38,885 nucleotides of DNA from Pseudomonadota bacterium (GCA_018897105.1 JAHILF010000137.1:1-38885); one strand, 5' to 3'. Shown: positions 15,749-23,677, numbered from the stretch's first letter. A program made the numbers and translations. Notes: generated by a model not told the origin, from the sequence alone.

Positions 15749-17502
15749 CTGGACAGCAGGTGCTTCCCGAACTGCAGGTTCTGCTGCTCTCCCTGGGCCC
15801 GGGGTTTCCCCTGGTCATTGCCCTGGGACTGATGGTCCCGGCTTGCCGGCGACTAGCCTTCAGCATGGTTGCCTGGGCCCCGCTGCCGGCCTTGCTGGCC
15901 TCGCTTTACGGACCGTCGGCCATAGCGGTAGAGGTCCCCTGGTTTTTTATGGGCAGCCTGATCGGCCTGGACCGCATTGGCCAGATCTTTCTGTTTTTCA
16001 CCTCCTTTCTCTGGCTGGTCGCCGGCATCTTCGGCCGCGATTATCTGGCCGCGGACGAAAAAAAATACCGTTTTTTCGGCTATTTCCTTTTTACCATGAG
16101 CGGCAACTTCGGACTTATCCTGTCCCAGGGCGTGCTGGGGTTTTATCTTTTTTTCTCCCTCATGAGTTTTGCCGCTTATGGGCTGATCGTGCATCACGGC
16201 ACCGGAGAGGCGATGCGGGCCGGCCGGATTTATCTGGGGCTGACGGTAATCGGTGAGGTGCTGCTCTTTATGGCCATGCTCATTGTCACCAGGGATTCAG
16301 GCGGGGAAATAGCCTTTAGCGCCATAAAAACCAGCCGGGCCGATACCCTGCTGATGCTTCTTCTTTTTTTCGGCTTCGGCATCAAGGCAGGGGCGCTGCC
16401 GCTGCATGGCTGGCTGCCCCTGGCCCATCCGGTGGCGCCGGTGCCGGCCAGCGCCGTGCTGAGCGGAGCCCTGATCAAGGCGGGGCTGCTGGGCTGGCTG
16501 CGCTTCATGCCCCCGGATCAGGCGGCCGCGCCATTCTGGGGCGAGTTTTTCATTGTGGCCGGCTTTGCCGCCGCCTTCTATGGGGTGGTGATCGGCCTGA
16601 CCCAGGTCGATGCCAAGACCGTGCTGGCCTATTCGAGCATCAGCCAGATGGGTCTGATGACAGTCATTGTCGGCGGCGGTCTGCTGGTCCCGGACCGCTG
16701 GGCCCAGACAACCCTTGCCGTCTCGCTCTACGCCATGCATCACGGCCTGGCCAAGGGGAGCCTCTTTCTCGGGGTGGGAGTGGCAAAGAAAAAATGGACC
16801 GGCGGCAAAAAGCCGTGGTGGCTGTCGGTGGGACTGTGGCTGCCGGCCCTGTCTCTCGCAGGTCTGCCGCTGACCAGCGGGGCGATCGCCAAGTACGGGA
16901 TGAAAGAGATTGTCGTGGCAATCCCTGAACCCTGGCACGGCCTGGCAAGCTTTCTGCTGCCCCTGTGCGCCCTGGCCACCATGCTGCTGCTCTATCACGG
17001 CATCAGCCTGATCCGTCCGGCAACCGGCCGGCCGGAAGCAGAACAGGGGCAGGGGATGCTGTTCGCCTGGGCCGCAAATCTGGTTGCCGTGGCTGCTGTC
17101 CTCTGGTTATGGCCGGGCAGCCCGATGGAGTACGACCATTTTTTGACCGCAGCCGCACTGTGGAACGGCTTGTGGCCGGCAGGTCTCGGGGTGCTGGTGG
17201 CAATGGCTCGGCGGCATTATGGCCGAGGGGTCTATGAGAAGAAAGCACTCATCCCGGCCGGAGACGTTATGATGGTGGGGCAATGGCTGGAGGGGATGGT
17301 GCAGGGGTGGCCCGGGCAGCTGGTCTTTGGAAAAAGCGGGAAGGATTTCAGGCCGGCGGCAGGTCCGGACCGTGAGACCTGGCTGCGCCGCATCGAGCCT
17401 CGATTGAAAAAGGGGGAGAAGATTCTGCAGCGCTGGGCCGTGGTGGGCGCCATCTTTCTGGCGGTGATCATCGCCCTGGTTTATTATTTTTACAGGGGCT
17501 GA
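15745..17502 (+). CDS. Third MrpD-like subunit lacking the TM5 glutamate
   Basis: A 585-residue membrane protein of the same superfamily and the last gene of the operon, overlapping the previous one by 4 bases. The TM7 Lys (Gly-Ile-Lys-Ala-Gly-Ala-Leu-Pro-Leu-His-Gly-Trp-Leu-Pro), TM8 Lys (Leu-Ile-Lys-Ala-Gly) and a TM12 Lys (Ala-Ile-Ala-Lys-Tyr) remain. The TM5 position that is Glu in the two subunits before it is Ser here (S138, codon 16156-16158, within Phe-Phe-Ser-Leu-Met-Ser-Phe). The C-terminus has an extra soluble segment of about 80 residues and a final helix (about 560-582). It may be a structural or Na+-specific subunit rather than a proton pump. Confidence 0.87.
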   Translation: MTGQQVLPELQVLLLSLGPGFPLVIALGLMVPACRRLAFSMVAWAPLPALLASLYGPSAIAVEVPWFFMGSLIGLDRIGQIFLFFTSFLWLVAGIFGRDYLAADEKKYRFFGYFLFTMSGNFGLILSQGVLGFYLFFSLMSFAAYGLIVHHGTGEAMRAGRIYLGLTVIGEVLLFMAMLIVTRDSGGEIAFSAIKTSRADTLLMLLLFFGFGIKAGALPLHGWLPLAHPVAPVPASAVLSGALIKAGLLGWLRFMPPDQAAAPFWGEFFIVAGFAAAFYGVVIGLTQVDAKTVLAYSSISQMGLMTVIVGGGLLVPDRWAQTTLAVSLYAMHHGLAKGSLFLGVGVAKKKWTGGKKPWWLSVGLWLPALSLAGLPLTSGAIAKYGMKEIVVAIPEPWHGLASFLLPLCALATMLLLYHGISLIRPATGRPEAEQGQGMLFAWAANLVAVAAVLWLWPGSPMEYDHFLTAAALWNGLWPAGLGVLVAMARRHYGRGVYEKKALIPAGDVMMVGQWLEGMVQGWPGQLVFGKSGKDFRPAAGPDRETWLRRIEPRLKKGEKILQRWAVVGAIFLAVIIALVYYFYRG

Positions 17503-17603
17503 TTCCCTCCGGCCAAGGACTGGCGTTGCCAGGCTGCGGTAACCCGCATGTTTGCAACACCACGCTTGCCTTACCTGCAAAAAAAACAATGTGGCTCAGC
17601 TGT

Positions 17604-18155
17604 TCAGTTGCCCATCGTTACAGGTTCCGCCTGCTGCTCCTCATTGATGGGCACCGGCTGAGCATCTTCTCCCTGTTCGGGGATGTATTCCTCTTCAGGC
17701 CCCTGTGGCTGGTTTTCATCATAACCCGGATCAGGGACATACTCTTCGGAAGGCTCCTGGGGCTGGCTTTCGTCATAACCCGGATCAGGGACATACTCTT
17801 CGGAAGGTTCCTGGGGCTGGCTTTCATCATAACCCGGATCAGGGACATACTCTTCGGAAGGCCCCTGGGGCTGGTTTTGGTCATAACCCGGATCAGGGAT
17901 ATACTCTTCGGAAGGCCCCTGTGGCTGGTTTTCATCATAACCCGGATCAGGTTCGTATTGTTCATCCGAGCCCTGGGGGGCTTCCGCTTCCTCTCTCAGT
18001 TGTTCTTCCTGTGCGGGCGGCAGAACATCAGGTTCCTGTTCCGCCTCGGCAAGCTGGACATAGGCAAAAACGGGGGAGAATTGTTTGACAGGAAACAAGA
18101 AAATTGTTGCGACAAATATGATAAAGGCTGCTCGGCGTATGATTTTTTTTCTCAT
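17604..18155 (-). CDS. Exported acidic repeat protein
   Basis: A 183-residue protein. The start Met-Arg-Lys-Lys-Ile-Ile-Arg-Arg followed by a hydrophobic core and Val-Phe-Ala is a Sec signal peptide with likely cleavage near residue 30. The mature part is very rich in Glu, Pro, Gln and Tyr and contains five 18-residue tandem units built on Pro-Asp-Pro-Gly-Tyr-Asp-Glu-x-Gln-Pro-Gln. No Cys and no lipobox occur. It is probably a flexible periplasmic or surface protein; the acidic Tyr/Pro repeats might bind cations. The ATG at 18155 has GAGG 7 bases upstream, better than the ATG at 18161. On the minus strand a T8 run follows the gene near 17585, which may end transcription, and a TATAAT lies at 18210-18215 upstream. 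Function unknown. Confidence 0.78.
   Translation of the reverse strand: MRKKIIRRAAFIIFVATIFLFPVKQFSPVFAYVQLAEAEQEPDVLPPAQEEQLREEAEAPQGSDEQYEPDPGYDENQPQGPSEEYIPDPGYDQNQPQGPSEEYVPDPGYDESQPQEPSEEYVPDPGYDESQPQEPSEEYVPDPGYDENQPQGPEEEYIPEQGEDAQPVPINEEQQAEPVTMGN
17690..17959 (-). repeat. 54-bp tandem repeat, five units, coding
   Basis: The block ATAACCCGGATCAGG recurs at 17721, 17775, 17829, 17883 and 17937, exactly 54 bases apart. Each unit encodes one 18-residue repeat of the exported acidic protein. Units differ at a few bases, so copy number may vary between strains without shifting the frame. Confidence 0.95.
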
Positions 18156-18525
18156 GGTCATCCTCGATTCAGAAAATTAAGCTAACAACGAAGCCATTCA
18201 TTGCGGATAATTATAATCCTTATTTATTGCTTGCACCATGCTATTTTTTTATAATCAGCCTGCCAGAGGGCAAAGATTGCAGGAAAAACGGCTGAGCCGG
18301 GAAAAGAATGTCAATCCTGCAGCGGGTTAGGGTTTTTTCTTGCATTTGTCTAAATTTTGGCATAGCAATAAGAGGCGTAGCGTAAATTCATGGAAAGGGT
18401 AATGGGGATATTTTGATGTTTCGCGCCAGAATCATATTTTTTCTGGCCGGTTTGCTCATTTTTCCCAGTGCAACCGCTGGTGCGGGTTAATGAATGCGCC
18501 AATCTGATCACCACGAGGATTTGCT
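18156..18525. other. Intergenic stretch with one possible mini-ORF
   Basis: Apart from the 24-codon frame at 18416-18490, described separately, nothing gene-like is seen. On the minus strand a perfect TATAAT at 18210-18215 is a candidate -10 box for the repeat-protein gene, without a good -35 box. Confidence 0.4.
18416..18490 (+). CDS. Possible 24-residue signal-peptide-only ORF
   Basis: A GGGGA ribosome site lies 7 bases before the ATG. The peptide has a basic start (Met-Phe-Arg-Ala-Arg), a hydrophobic core (about residues 6-16) and Ser-Ala-Thr-Ala before a stop, which is a full Sec signal peptide with almost nothing after it. It may be the surviving start of a decayed secreted protein, a leader peptide, or chance. 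It lies 35 bases upstream of the second Cys-rich gene on the same strand. Confidence 0.25.
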   Translation: MFRARIIFFLAGLLIFPSATAGAG

Positions 18526-18924
18526 ATGGAGCAGATATTCAAGCAGTGCCCGGCCTGCCGGACAACATGGTTTGCTTGCACGGATTTCCTGGCAGACCCG
18601 TGCCTGCAGCTTATTGGTTATCAGGCGCTGTTCGAAAATCTGAGCAAGGGCCTGTTTCTTTTCAACCATTCTTGCGGCACGACCCTGTCTATCGCCGTGG
18701 AAAACCTGCAGCATCTCTATTCCGGCCCGGTTTACAAGGAAAGTGCCATCGGCAGTAAAAGATGTCCGGGGCACTGCCTCATCAAAAGTGAAACCAGACC
18801 GTGTCCGGTCAAATGCGATTGCGCCTATGTGCGATCAATCATGCAGATCATCAAGAAATGGCATAAGGGGGAAGGCATCTGTGTGAAGTCGGAGGCCGGG
18901 CGGAATCGGCCGTTGCAGAGATGA
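18526..18924 (+). CDS. Cys-rich protein of unknown function, copy 2
   Basis: A 132-residue soluble protein, paralogue of 1721-2086. Shared landmarks: CxxC (C8, C11), Phe-Leu-x-Asp-Pro...Gly-Tyr-Gln, Leu-Phe-Asn-His-Ser-Cys-Gly-Thr-Thr (H48, C50), C84-x8-C93-x3-C97-x-C99, and the final Ile-Met-Gln-Ile-Ile-Lys-Lys-Trp. The spacing of the last four cysteines is identical in both copies, although the overall sequence has diverged considerably. This copy has extra cysteines (C18, C26, C80, C109) and a longer basic tail. GAGGA precedes the ATG by 7 bases. A metal-binding role is inferred; I do not recognise the family name. It converges on the CoA-transferase gene. Confidence 0.78.
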   Translation: MEQIFKQCPACRTTWFACTDFLADPCLQLIGYQALFENLSKGLFLFNHSCGTTLSIAVENLQHLYSGPVYKESAIGSKRCPGHCLIKSETRPCPVKCDCAYVRSIMQIIKKWHKGEGICVKSEAGRNRPLQR

Positions 18925-18941
18925 GATATGACAAAGGCTCG

Positions 18942-20795
18942 TTAAGCAAAATCCTTTTTCAGCTGCTCAAACTGGAATTGAAAGAGCAGATAGTCTTCTT
19001 CGCTTTCAAAATAGATCTTATAGGGCAGGGTCTTTAAAATATGGAGCATGGCCTCGTTTATTTTGAGCACCTCGCCGTTAAAGCCGGCCACGCCTTTTTC
19101 CCGCGCCACATCAATCAGCTTGTGCAGCATGAAACGGGTGAGTCCCTGGTTGCGATATTGCCTGGTCACGGTGAAGGCGATCTCCGCCTGATTGTGGGAG
19201 CGGTCAAGATAATAGGAGCTGATTGAGACAATTTTCTGCTGGTCCGCCGTTCCGACCAGGCCGACCAGCACGAAAACCGACTCATAGTCCACGTTGACGG
19301 CGGACTGGGTCTCCTGGTGGGGAAAGGTGCTTTTCGGCGAGAAGAAGCGCAGCTTGCGGTCCTCCTGATCCAGCTCGTAGTAGAGTTCCTGCAGCATTCT
19401 CTCATCCGTGGGTTTCACCGGTCGGATGAAAACAGGTATCTGGTTGCGCGTGGTGAACTGCCATTCGAATTTTTCCGGATAGACCACCACCACCCCGTCC
19501 TTGGTCTGGGGCAGCATCTGGTCCTCATAGGCAAAGTGCAGCCGTATCGCCTCCGCCAGCAGCTCCTTGCGGAATTTCGGATGGGCAATGCCGATCATCA
19601 GCATGACCCTTTCCCTGATGCTCTTGCCATGGAGATAGGCCACCCCCCATTCGGTCACCACATAATGCACGTCGCTACGCGGCACCACCACCCCTGATCC
19701 CGGTTCCAGCGTGGCGACGATGCGTGATTTTTCTCCGTCATGGGTAAGGCTGGGCAGGCAGATGATGGGTTTGCCCCCTTCGGACAGGGCGGCTCCCTTG
19801 GTGAAATCAAGTTGTCCCCCGACCCCGCTGTAAAAATGGGTGCCGATACTGTCCGAGTTGACCTGCCCGGTCAGCGAAACGGACAGGGCGGCATTCATGG
19901 AAACCATTTTGCTGTTAGCGGCTATATTGACCAGATTATTGATGACTGATGTGGGGTGGAACTCGATAAACGGGTTGTCGTCAACGTAGTCATACAGTTT
20001 TTTGCTGCCGATAACAAAGGAGATCATCACATGGGGGTGGATGTTTTTGCGGCAGTTGACATTCCCTGACTCGATCAGGTCGATAACCGAATCGGACAGG
20101 ACCTCACTGAAAATCGCCAGATCATTCTTGTCCCCCAGATGGCGGAGAACGGCATTGGGAATGGCCCCGATGCCCAGCTGCAGGGTTGAGCCGTTTTCAA
20201 TGAGCCGAGCGCAGTATCTGCCGATTTTTTCCGTTACATCATCCGGCGGCGGGTAGGTAAATTCAAGCAGCGGCGCCTCGTGTTCCACATAGTAGTCAAT
20301 GTCGGCAAAGCGGACAAAAGAGTCCCCGCTGGTCCGCGGCATCAGGGGATTGATCTGGGCTATGACGATTTTGGCGTATTCAAAAACGATTCTGTTGATA
20401 TCCACGTTGATGCCAAGCGAGCAGAAGCCGAATTTAGCCGGTGGGCTCACCTGCAGCAGGGCGACATCGATTCGCAGTCGGCCTGATTTGACCAGTCTGG
20501 GGATATCGGAAAGGGAGATGGGGATATAATCGGCCTTGCCCTCATTGACCGCCTGCCGGATTGATTTGCCGACAAACAGGGCCTGGTGCCTGAACGGGGA
20601 GGGCTGCTGACTGTCAAAGTAGTTGTTCTCCGACAGGGTGAGAAAATGGAGGATCTCGCAATCGGTGAAGTGGTGTTTGTGGGCAACCAACTGCCGGGTC
20701 AGGATGGTCGGCTCGCTGCAGCCGGTGCCGATGAATATCCGGGAGCCGGGCTGGATGATGTTCGTGAGGTCTTCCGGGGAGATTTTCTTGCTCAT
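18942..20795 (-). CDS. Acetyl-CoA hydrolase/CoA-transferase family protein fused to a GNAT domain
   Basis: A 617-residue two-domain protein. Residues 1 to about 440 are a class I CoA-transferase of the 4-hydroxybutyrate/acetyl-CoA type: Gly-Ile-Gly-Ala-Ile-Pro-Asn-Ala-Val (208-216), the catalytic Glu in Ser-Glu-Val-Leu-Ser-Asp (E231) and a late Gly-Gly-Gln-x-Asp-Phe. Residues from about 455 are a GNAT acyltransferase with Ile-Arg-Pro-Val-Lys-Pro-Thr-Asp and a CoA loop in Arg-Gln-Tyr-Arg-Asn-Gln-Gly-Leu. Such fusions are known in anaerobes; the GNAT part may sense acyl-CoA or acylate proteins. A cytoplasmic enzyme that would move CoA between organic acids. A separate GNAT gene lies 31 bases upstream on the same strand. 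The ribosome site is weak (GGA). Confidence 0.9.
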   Translation of the reverse strand: MSKKISPEDLTNIIQPGSRIFIGTGCSEPTILTRQLVAHKHHFTDCEILHFLTLSENNYFDSQQPSPFRHQALFVGKSIRQAVNEGKADYIPISLSDIPRLVKSGRLRIDVALLQVSPPAKFGFCSLGINVDINRIVFEYAKIVIAQINPLMPRTSGDSFVRFADIDYYVEHEAPLLEFTYPPPDDVTEKIGRYCARLIENGSTLQLGIGAIPNAVLRHLGDKNDLAIFSEVLSDSVIDLIESGNVNCRKNIHPHVMISFVIGSKKLYDYVDDNPFIEFHPTSVINNLVNIAANSKMVSMNAALSVSLTGQVNSDSIGTHFYSGVGGQLDFTKGAALSEGGKPIICLPSLTHDGEKSRIVATLEPGSGVVVPRSDVHYVVTEWGVAYLHGKSIRERVMLMIGIAHPKFRKELLAEAIRLHFAYEDQMLPQTKDGVVVVYPEKFEWQFTTRNQIPVFIRPVKPTDERMLQELYYELDQEDRKLRFFSPKSTFPHQETQSAVNVDYESVFVLVGLVGTADQQKIVSISSYYLDRSHNQAEIAFTVTRQYRNQGLTRFMLHKLIDVAREKGVAGFNGEVLKINEAMLHILKTLPYKIYFESEEDYLLFQFQFEQLKKDFA

Positions 20796-20826
20796 GCTGA
20801 TCCGGCCATACGAAAGATTTTAGATT

Positions 20827-21327
20827 TCAGCTGGTTGCTGAAAATCCCTGGTGAAACACGACGGTGCCTTGCGGTATTTTTTCAGCAAGCGGCAGGGCAA
20901 GAAAAACCTCCTGTGGAATAGCCTCATAAATTAACTCCGGGATATTTTTAAAGCCGAAACGTTGATAGTAGCCTGGATCACCCACCAGAAAGCAGCCTTT
21001 GCTCCCCAAGGCTTTCAGCCGGGATAACCCTTCCTGCATGAGCGCTTTACCGATGCCCTGCCGTTGATATGCCGGCAGCACGCTGATGGGGCCAAGCCCG
21101 TGCCAATTTGGACTGCCGTCGGAAATGGTTACGGGGGAGAAGGCGATATGGCCAACCACCTGTCCGTCAAGCTCCGCGACCAGCGACAGAGTCAGCGCAT
21201 GAGCAGCCCGCAACGCCTTGACGATGAACTGTTCGGTTTGCTGACTGAATGGGTGATTTTTGAAGGCCGCTATGGCGACGGCGTCTATTGCCTCAATATC
21301 GGCTGGTGTTTCAGGTCTGATGATCAT
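20827..21327 (-). CDS. GNAT family N-acetyltransferase (YhbS-like)
   Basis: A 166-residue single-domain GNAT. It opens with Ile-Ile-Arg-Pro-Glu-Thr-Pro-Ala-Asp, has a central strand ending Val-Val-Gly-His-Ile-Ala-Phe-Ser-Pro-Val and the acetyl-CoA loop Gln-Arg-Gln-Gly-Ile-Gly-Lys-Ala-Leu. The C-terminal Gly-Asp-Pro-Gly-Tyr-Tyr-Gln-Arg-Phe-Gly-Phe block is typical of YhbS relatives. The substrate is not known. It precedes the CoA-transferase/GNAT gene by 31 bases and the two are probably co-transcribed. Confidence 0.88.
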   Translation of the reverse strand: MIIRPETPADIEAIDAVAIAAFKNHPFSQQTEQFIVKALRAAHALTLSLVAELDGQVVGHIAFSPVTISDGSPNWHGLGPISVLPAYQRQGIGKALMQEGLSRLKALGSKGCFLVGDPGYYQRFGFKNIPELIYEAIPQEVFLALPLAEKIPQGTVVFHQGFSATS

Positions 21328-21435
21328 TTTGGGCTCTCAATTTTCACAGCGGTTTTGTGGTGGTAAGCTCGTCATTATCAGTAATGAGGGCCGAGTGTTG
21401 CGGACTTGGCCAATAAAGTTTTAATGTTATGGGCC

Positions 21436-21459
21436 GTCCCCTTTTCCGTCCCCTTTTCC
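21436..21459. repeat. 12-bp tandem duplication CCGTCCCCTTTT
   Basis: Two perfect head-to-tail copies of CCGTCCCCTTTT, followed by CCCCC and an A/T-rich link, lie between the GNAT and TOPRIM-like genes. Sequences of this kind occur at the edges of small mobile elements in related genomes (recollection, not checked). It may mark the left boundary of the AT-richer cassette. Confidence 0.5.
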
Positions 21460-21497
21460 CCCAACGGTTAAATTGGTCCGACCCCAAGCCGCAAGAC

Positions 21498-22139
21498 TTA
21501 CGAATCTTCAGCCTTCCATCCACATCCCATAAGTGTTGTCGCCAATTCCGTCTCTAACAATTGAAATGCTTCTAAAGAACGTAAGGGTGAAAAATCATCT
21601 ATATATTTGGATACGAGGAAAGCACATTTATGGAGATTCAATTTTTTCAGGCGGACACCGCTCCTTCCGCTTGAATCTTTTATTAGGTTAAATAGAACCT
21701 TCTTTGGGTTTGGATGATTCTCCAACGAATTGACATTGGGAAGATTAAGAGGATTGGAGCCATGAGGATTTCCGGCGGCCTTTCGAATTGCTGATTTTTC
21801 AAAAAGGAACCACGCCTCCATCATCCTGACCGGTATTACGCAAACTGCGGGCGGGGCCGTAAGCTTGCTCAGTTCTCTACAGATCTCGGCATGACGTATT
21901 TCATATCTTTCGTGTTCCGCATCACGATGAACAAATAACAGATCGCATGGATAAAGATCTAAAGCCACCAAGATTTTATTGTGCAAGGTCTTCGGTGGCT
22001 CTTGGAGTCTGCCAAGGTCGGCCCATGACGATTCCACAGCAATTTCTGAGCAGTGCTGGTACAAAAGCCAATCAATGATAGGTATCAACATCTTGTCCGA
22101 ACTTCCATCAGACAAAAGGGTGTATCGTATCATTTTCAT
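21498..22139 (-). CDS. TOPRIM-like protein (DUF4276/RloB-type), putative effector
   Basis: A 213-residue protein. It starts with a strand and Leu-Ser-Asp-Gly-Ser-Ser-Asp-Lys (10-16), at the place of the Glu-Gly motif in DUF4276/RloB/TOPRIM proteins. A second strand ends in Phe-Val-His-Arg-Asp-Ala-Glu (69-75), the position of the metal-binding acidic pair, and then comes Met-Met-Glu-Ala-Trp-Phe-Leu (106-112), close to the Pro...Glu-x-Trp segment of RloB/DUF4276. I infer a metal-dependent nuclease-like fold. The ATG at 22139 overlaps the stop of the ATPase gene (ATGA), with GGGGGAAG just upstream, so the pair is translationally coupled. Base composition is clearly AT-richer than the neighbours, suggesting acquisition. 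The first acidic residue is Asp/Ser rather than the canonical Glu. Confidence 0.68.
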   Translation of the reverse strand: MKMIRYTLLSDGSSDKMLIPIIDWLLYQHCSEIAVESSWADLGRLQEPPKTLHNKILVALDLYPCDLLFVHRDAEHERYEIRHAEICRELSKLTAPPAVCVIPVRMMEAWFLFEKSAIRKAAGNPHGSNPLNLPNVNSLENHPNPKKVLFNLIKDSSGRSGVRLKKLNLHKCAFLVSKYIDDFSPLRSLEAFQLLETELATTLMGCGWKAEDS

Positions 22140-23677
22140 TTTGGCTTCCCCCAAAAGTTTGGGAGATACGGTTGAAGATCAGGCCGGTCAATGACTCGGC
22201 GTTTTTTTAATGGGGGAATATTGTTTTTTCGGCTGCAAATATTAGCGCCAAAAGACGACTCTTTGGACGTAACAGGATTTAGGTAAGATAAAACTTTACC
22301 TTTTGAGACAACGGTAATCTCCCCGGTTGATTTCTTCTCCCTCCATGTTTCCGCCAGAGGGCTAAAACGGACAACTTTGTAACGTTTTCCTGATTCATTC
22401 AAATCTATGGATTCCGCCACAAGCAGGCTATTTTCAGGAACTTGGGCAACTACCACCGGTGAGTGGGTATTTATAATGACTTGGCGGAGTGGATTGTCTA
22501 GTCCAACCTTTTCATCTGTATCCATAGCGATATCCTGAAGTAGGGTCAGCATAGCGGGAATACGTTCAGGATGGATACCGTTTTCCGGTTCTTCCAGGCA
22601 AATTAACCCGGATGACTCTGTATCTAGTTCTAGAACTGCAAGGGCCAGGAAGCGAAGTGTACCGTCTGAAAGAGATCTTGCTGAGTGGGGAGTGCCGTCG
22701 CGTCCCGTAAGCATTGTAGTCAATATTTCCCTCTTTTCATCGTAGTCGACGGTTATATCCTTTACATCGTCGATCAGGTCCGCAAGACGGTTAGCTACCT
22801 GTGCATATACACGTGCGGCGGCATCAACGCCAACTTTGGAATTCACGGTTCCTTCTTCGTTATTATGCTTCCCTCTGGATAAATGATAAAGTGTCGCTGC
22901 AAGATGGGAACCATCAGCCCCTAGCTTTGTCGGTGCCGATATTTCATCAGGTTTGCGCAGAGCCGCTGGTTCAAGTTGCAGTAAACGCCATGATTGCATC
23001 TCCCGCTTTGCCATCAACGCAGTGGGATTTTCATCAGCATTAGTGGTTGACAGAACGGTACGAGGCAAATTTGTGGCTAAAATCGACCGAGGCCTTCCTC
23101 GGCCTCCGCCATCCTGGTGGAGCTTAATCTTCCGATCTATGCCTTCGCCTCCAGTAGAGATAAAAGCTCCGCCACTTCTTCTGCCTTGTACCGCGCTATT
23201 GCGCCATGTCCCCACTTTATGTGGAAAAAGAAAGCATTTAGAGCCATCCCCAATATTGATTGGAGTTAATTCTTCCCCAAGGAGTTCAAGCCCTCCGGAT
23301 TTTTGACCATTTTCAACTTTATAGCCGATGTTTACCCGATATCGTAGGGAAGTTATGCTTGCCTCTGCTTTTTGCCCCAAGTCATCAATCCCGTTTTTTG
23401 GGACAATCATCTCCACTTCAAAAGTCATTCTCGTGCCAAACTCATTGCCAAAGCGATGAAAAAGACTGCGAATGTCCGAGGTTCGACCTTCCTCATCACG
23501 CACTGATTTTGCAGCATCAAGAAGCGGCTTTTCCGCCAATGCGCTCAGAAACATAATTGCGTCGAACAAGTTCGACTTCCCAACACCATTGATCCCGGCA
23601 ATGCAAGTAAATGGTCCAAAACGAACATCTACATCAACAAGATTTTTAAAACCTGTAACCTTCAATCGTGTAAGCAT
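22136..23677 (-). CDS. AAA family ATPase (AAA_15/AAA_21, OLD/RloA-like)
   Basis: A 513-residue SMC/RecF-like ATPase without long coiled coils. It starts with the typical Leu-x-Val-x-Gly-Phe-Lys-Asn, followed by Walker A Gly-Ile-Asn-Gly-Val-Gly-Lys-Ser (28-35). A large variable insertion follows (about 60-330), then the signature Ser-Leu-Ser-Asp-Gly-Thr-Leu-Arg, Walker B Leu-Ile-Cys-Leu-Glu-Glu-Pro-Glu-Asn-Gly-Ile-His-Pro and Asn-Thr-His-Ser-Pro (the H-loop/sensor). ATPases of this type act with a TOPRIM or RloB-like partner in phage defence (AbiL, RloAB, PARIS); the partner gene overlaps its 3' end here. AGGA lies 8 bases before the ATG. AT-richer than the flanks. Confidence 0.87.
   Translation of the reverse strand: MLTRLKVTGFKNLVDVDVRFGPFTCIAGINGVGKSNLFDAIMFLSALAEKPLLDAAKSVRDEEGRTSDIRSLFHRFGNEFGTRMTFEVEMIVPKNGIDDLGQKAEASITSLRYRVNIGYKVENGQKSGGLELLGEELTPINIGDGSKCFLFPHKVGTWRNSAVQGRRSGGAFISTGGEGIDRKIKLHQDGGGRGRPRSILATNLPRTVLSTTNADENPTALMAKREMQSWRLLQLEPAALRKPDEISAPTKLGADGSHLAATLYHLSRGKHNNEEGTVNSKVGVDAAARVYAQVANRLADLIDDVKDITVDYDEKREILTTMLTGRDGTPHSARSLSDGTLRFLALAVLELDTESSGLICLEEPENGIHPERIPAMLTLLQDIAMDTDEKVGLDNPLRQVIINTHSPVVVAQVPENSLLVAESIDLNESGKRYKVVRFSPLAETWREKKSTGEITVVSKGKVLSYLNPVTSKESSFGANICSRKNNIPPLKKRRVIDRPDLQPYLPNFWGKPK

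Noticed and set aside
10368-17248. Many long minus-strand frames across the antiporter operon
   Set aside because: His/Gln/Pro-rich mirror frames caused by GC-rich Leu/Ala/Val codons on the plus strand.
10284-17502. Membrane-bound hydrogenase (Mbh) or complex I operon
   Set aside because: Gene order resembles Mbh, but no NiFe large or small subunit, NuoB, NuoI or other redox subunit is encoded, so it is an antiporter only.
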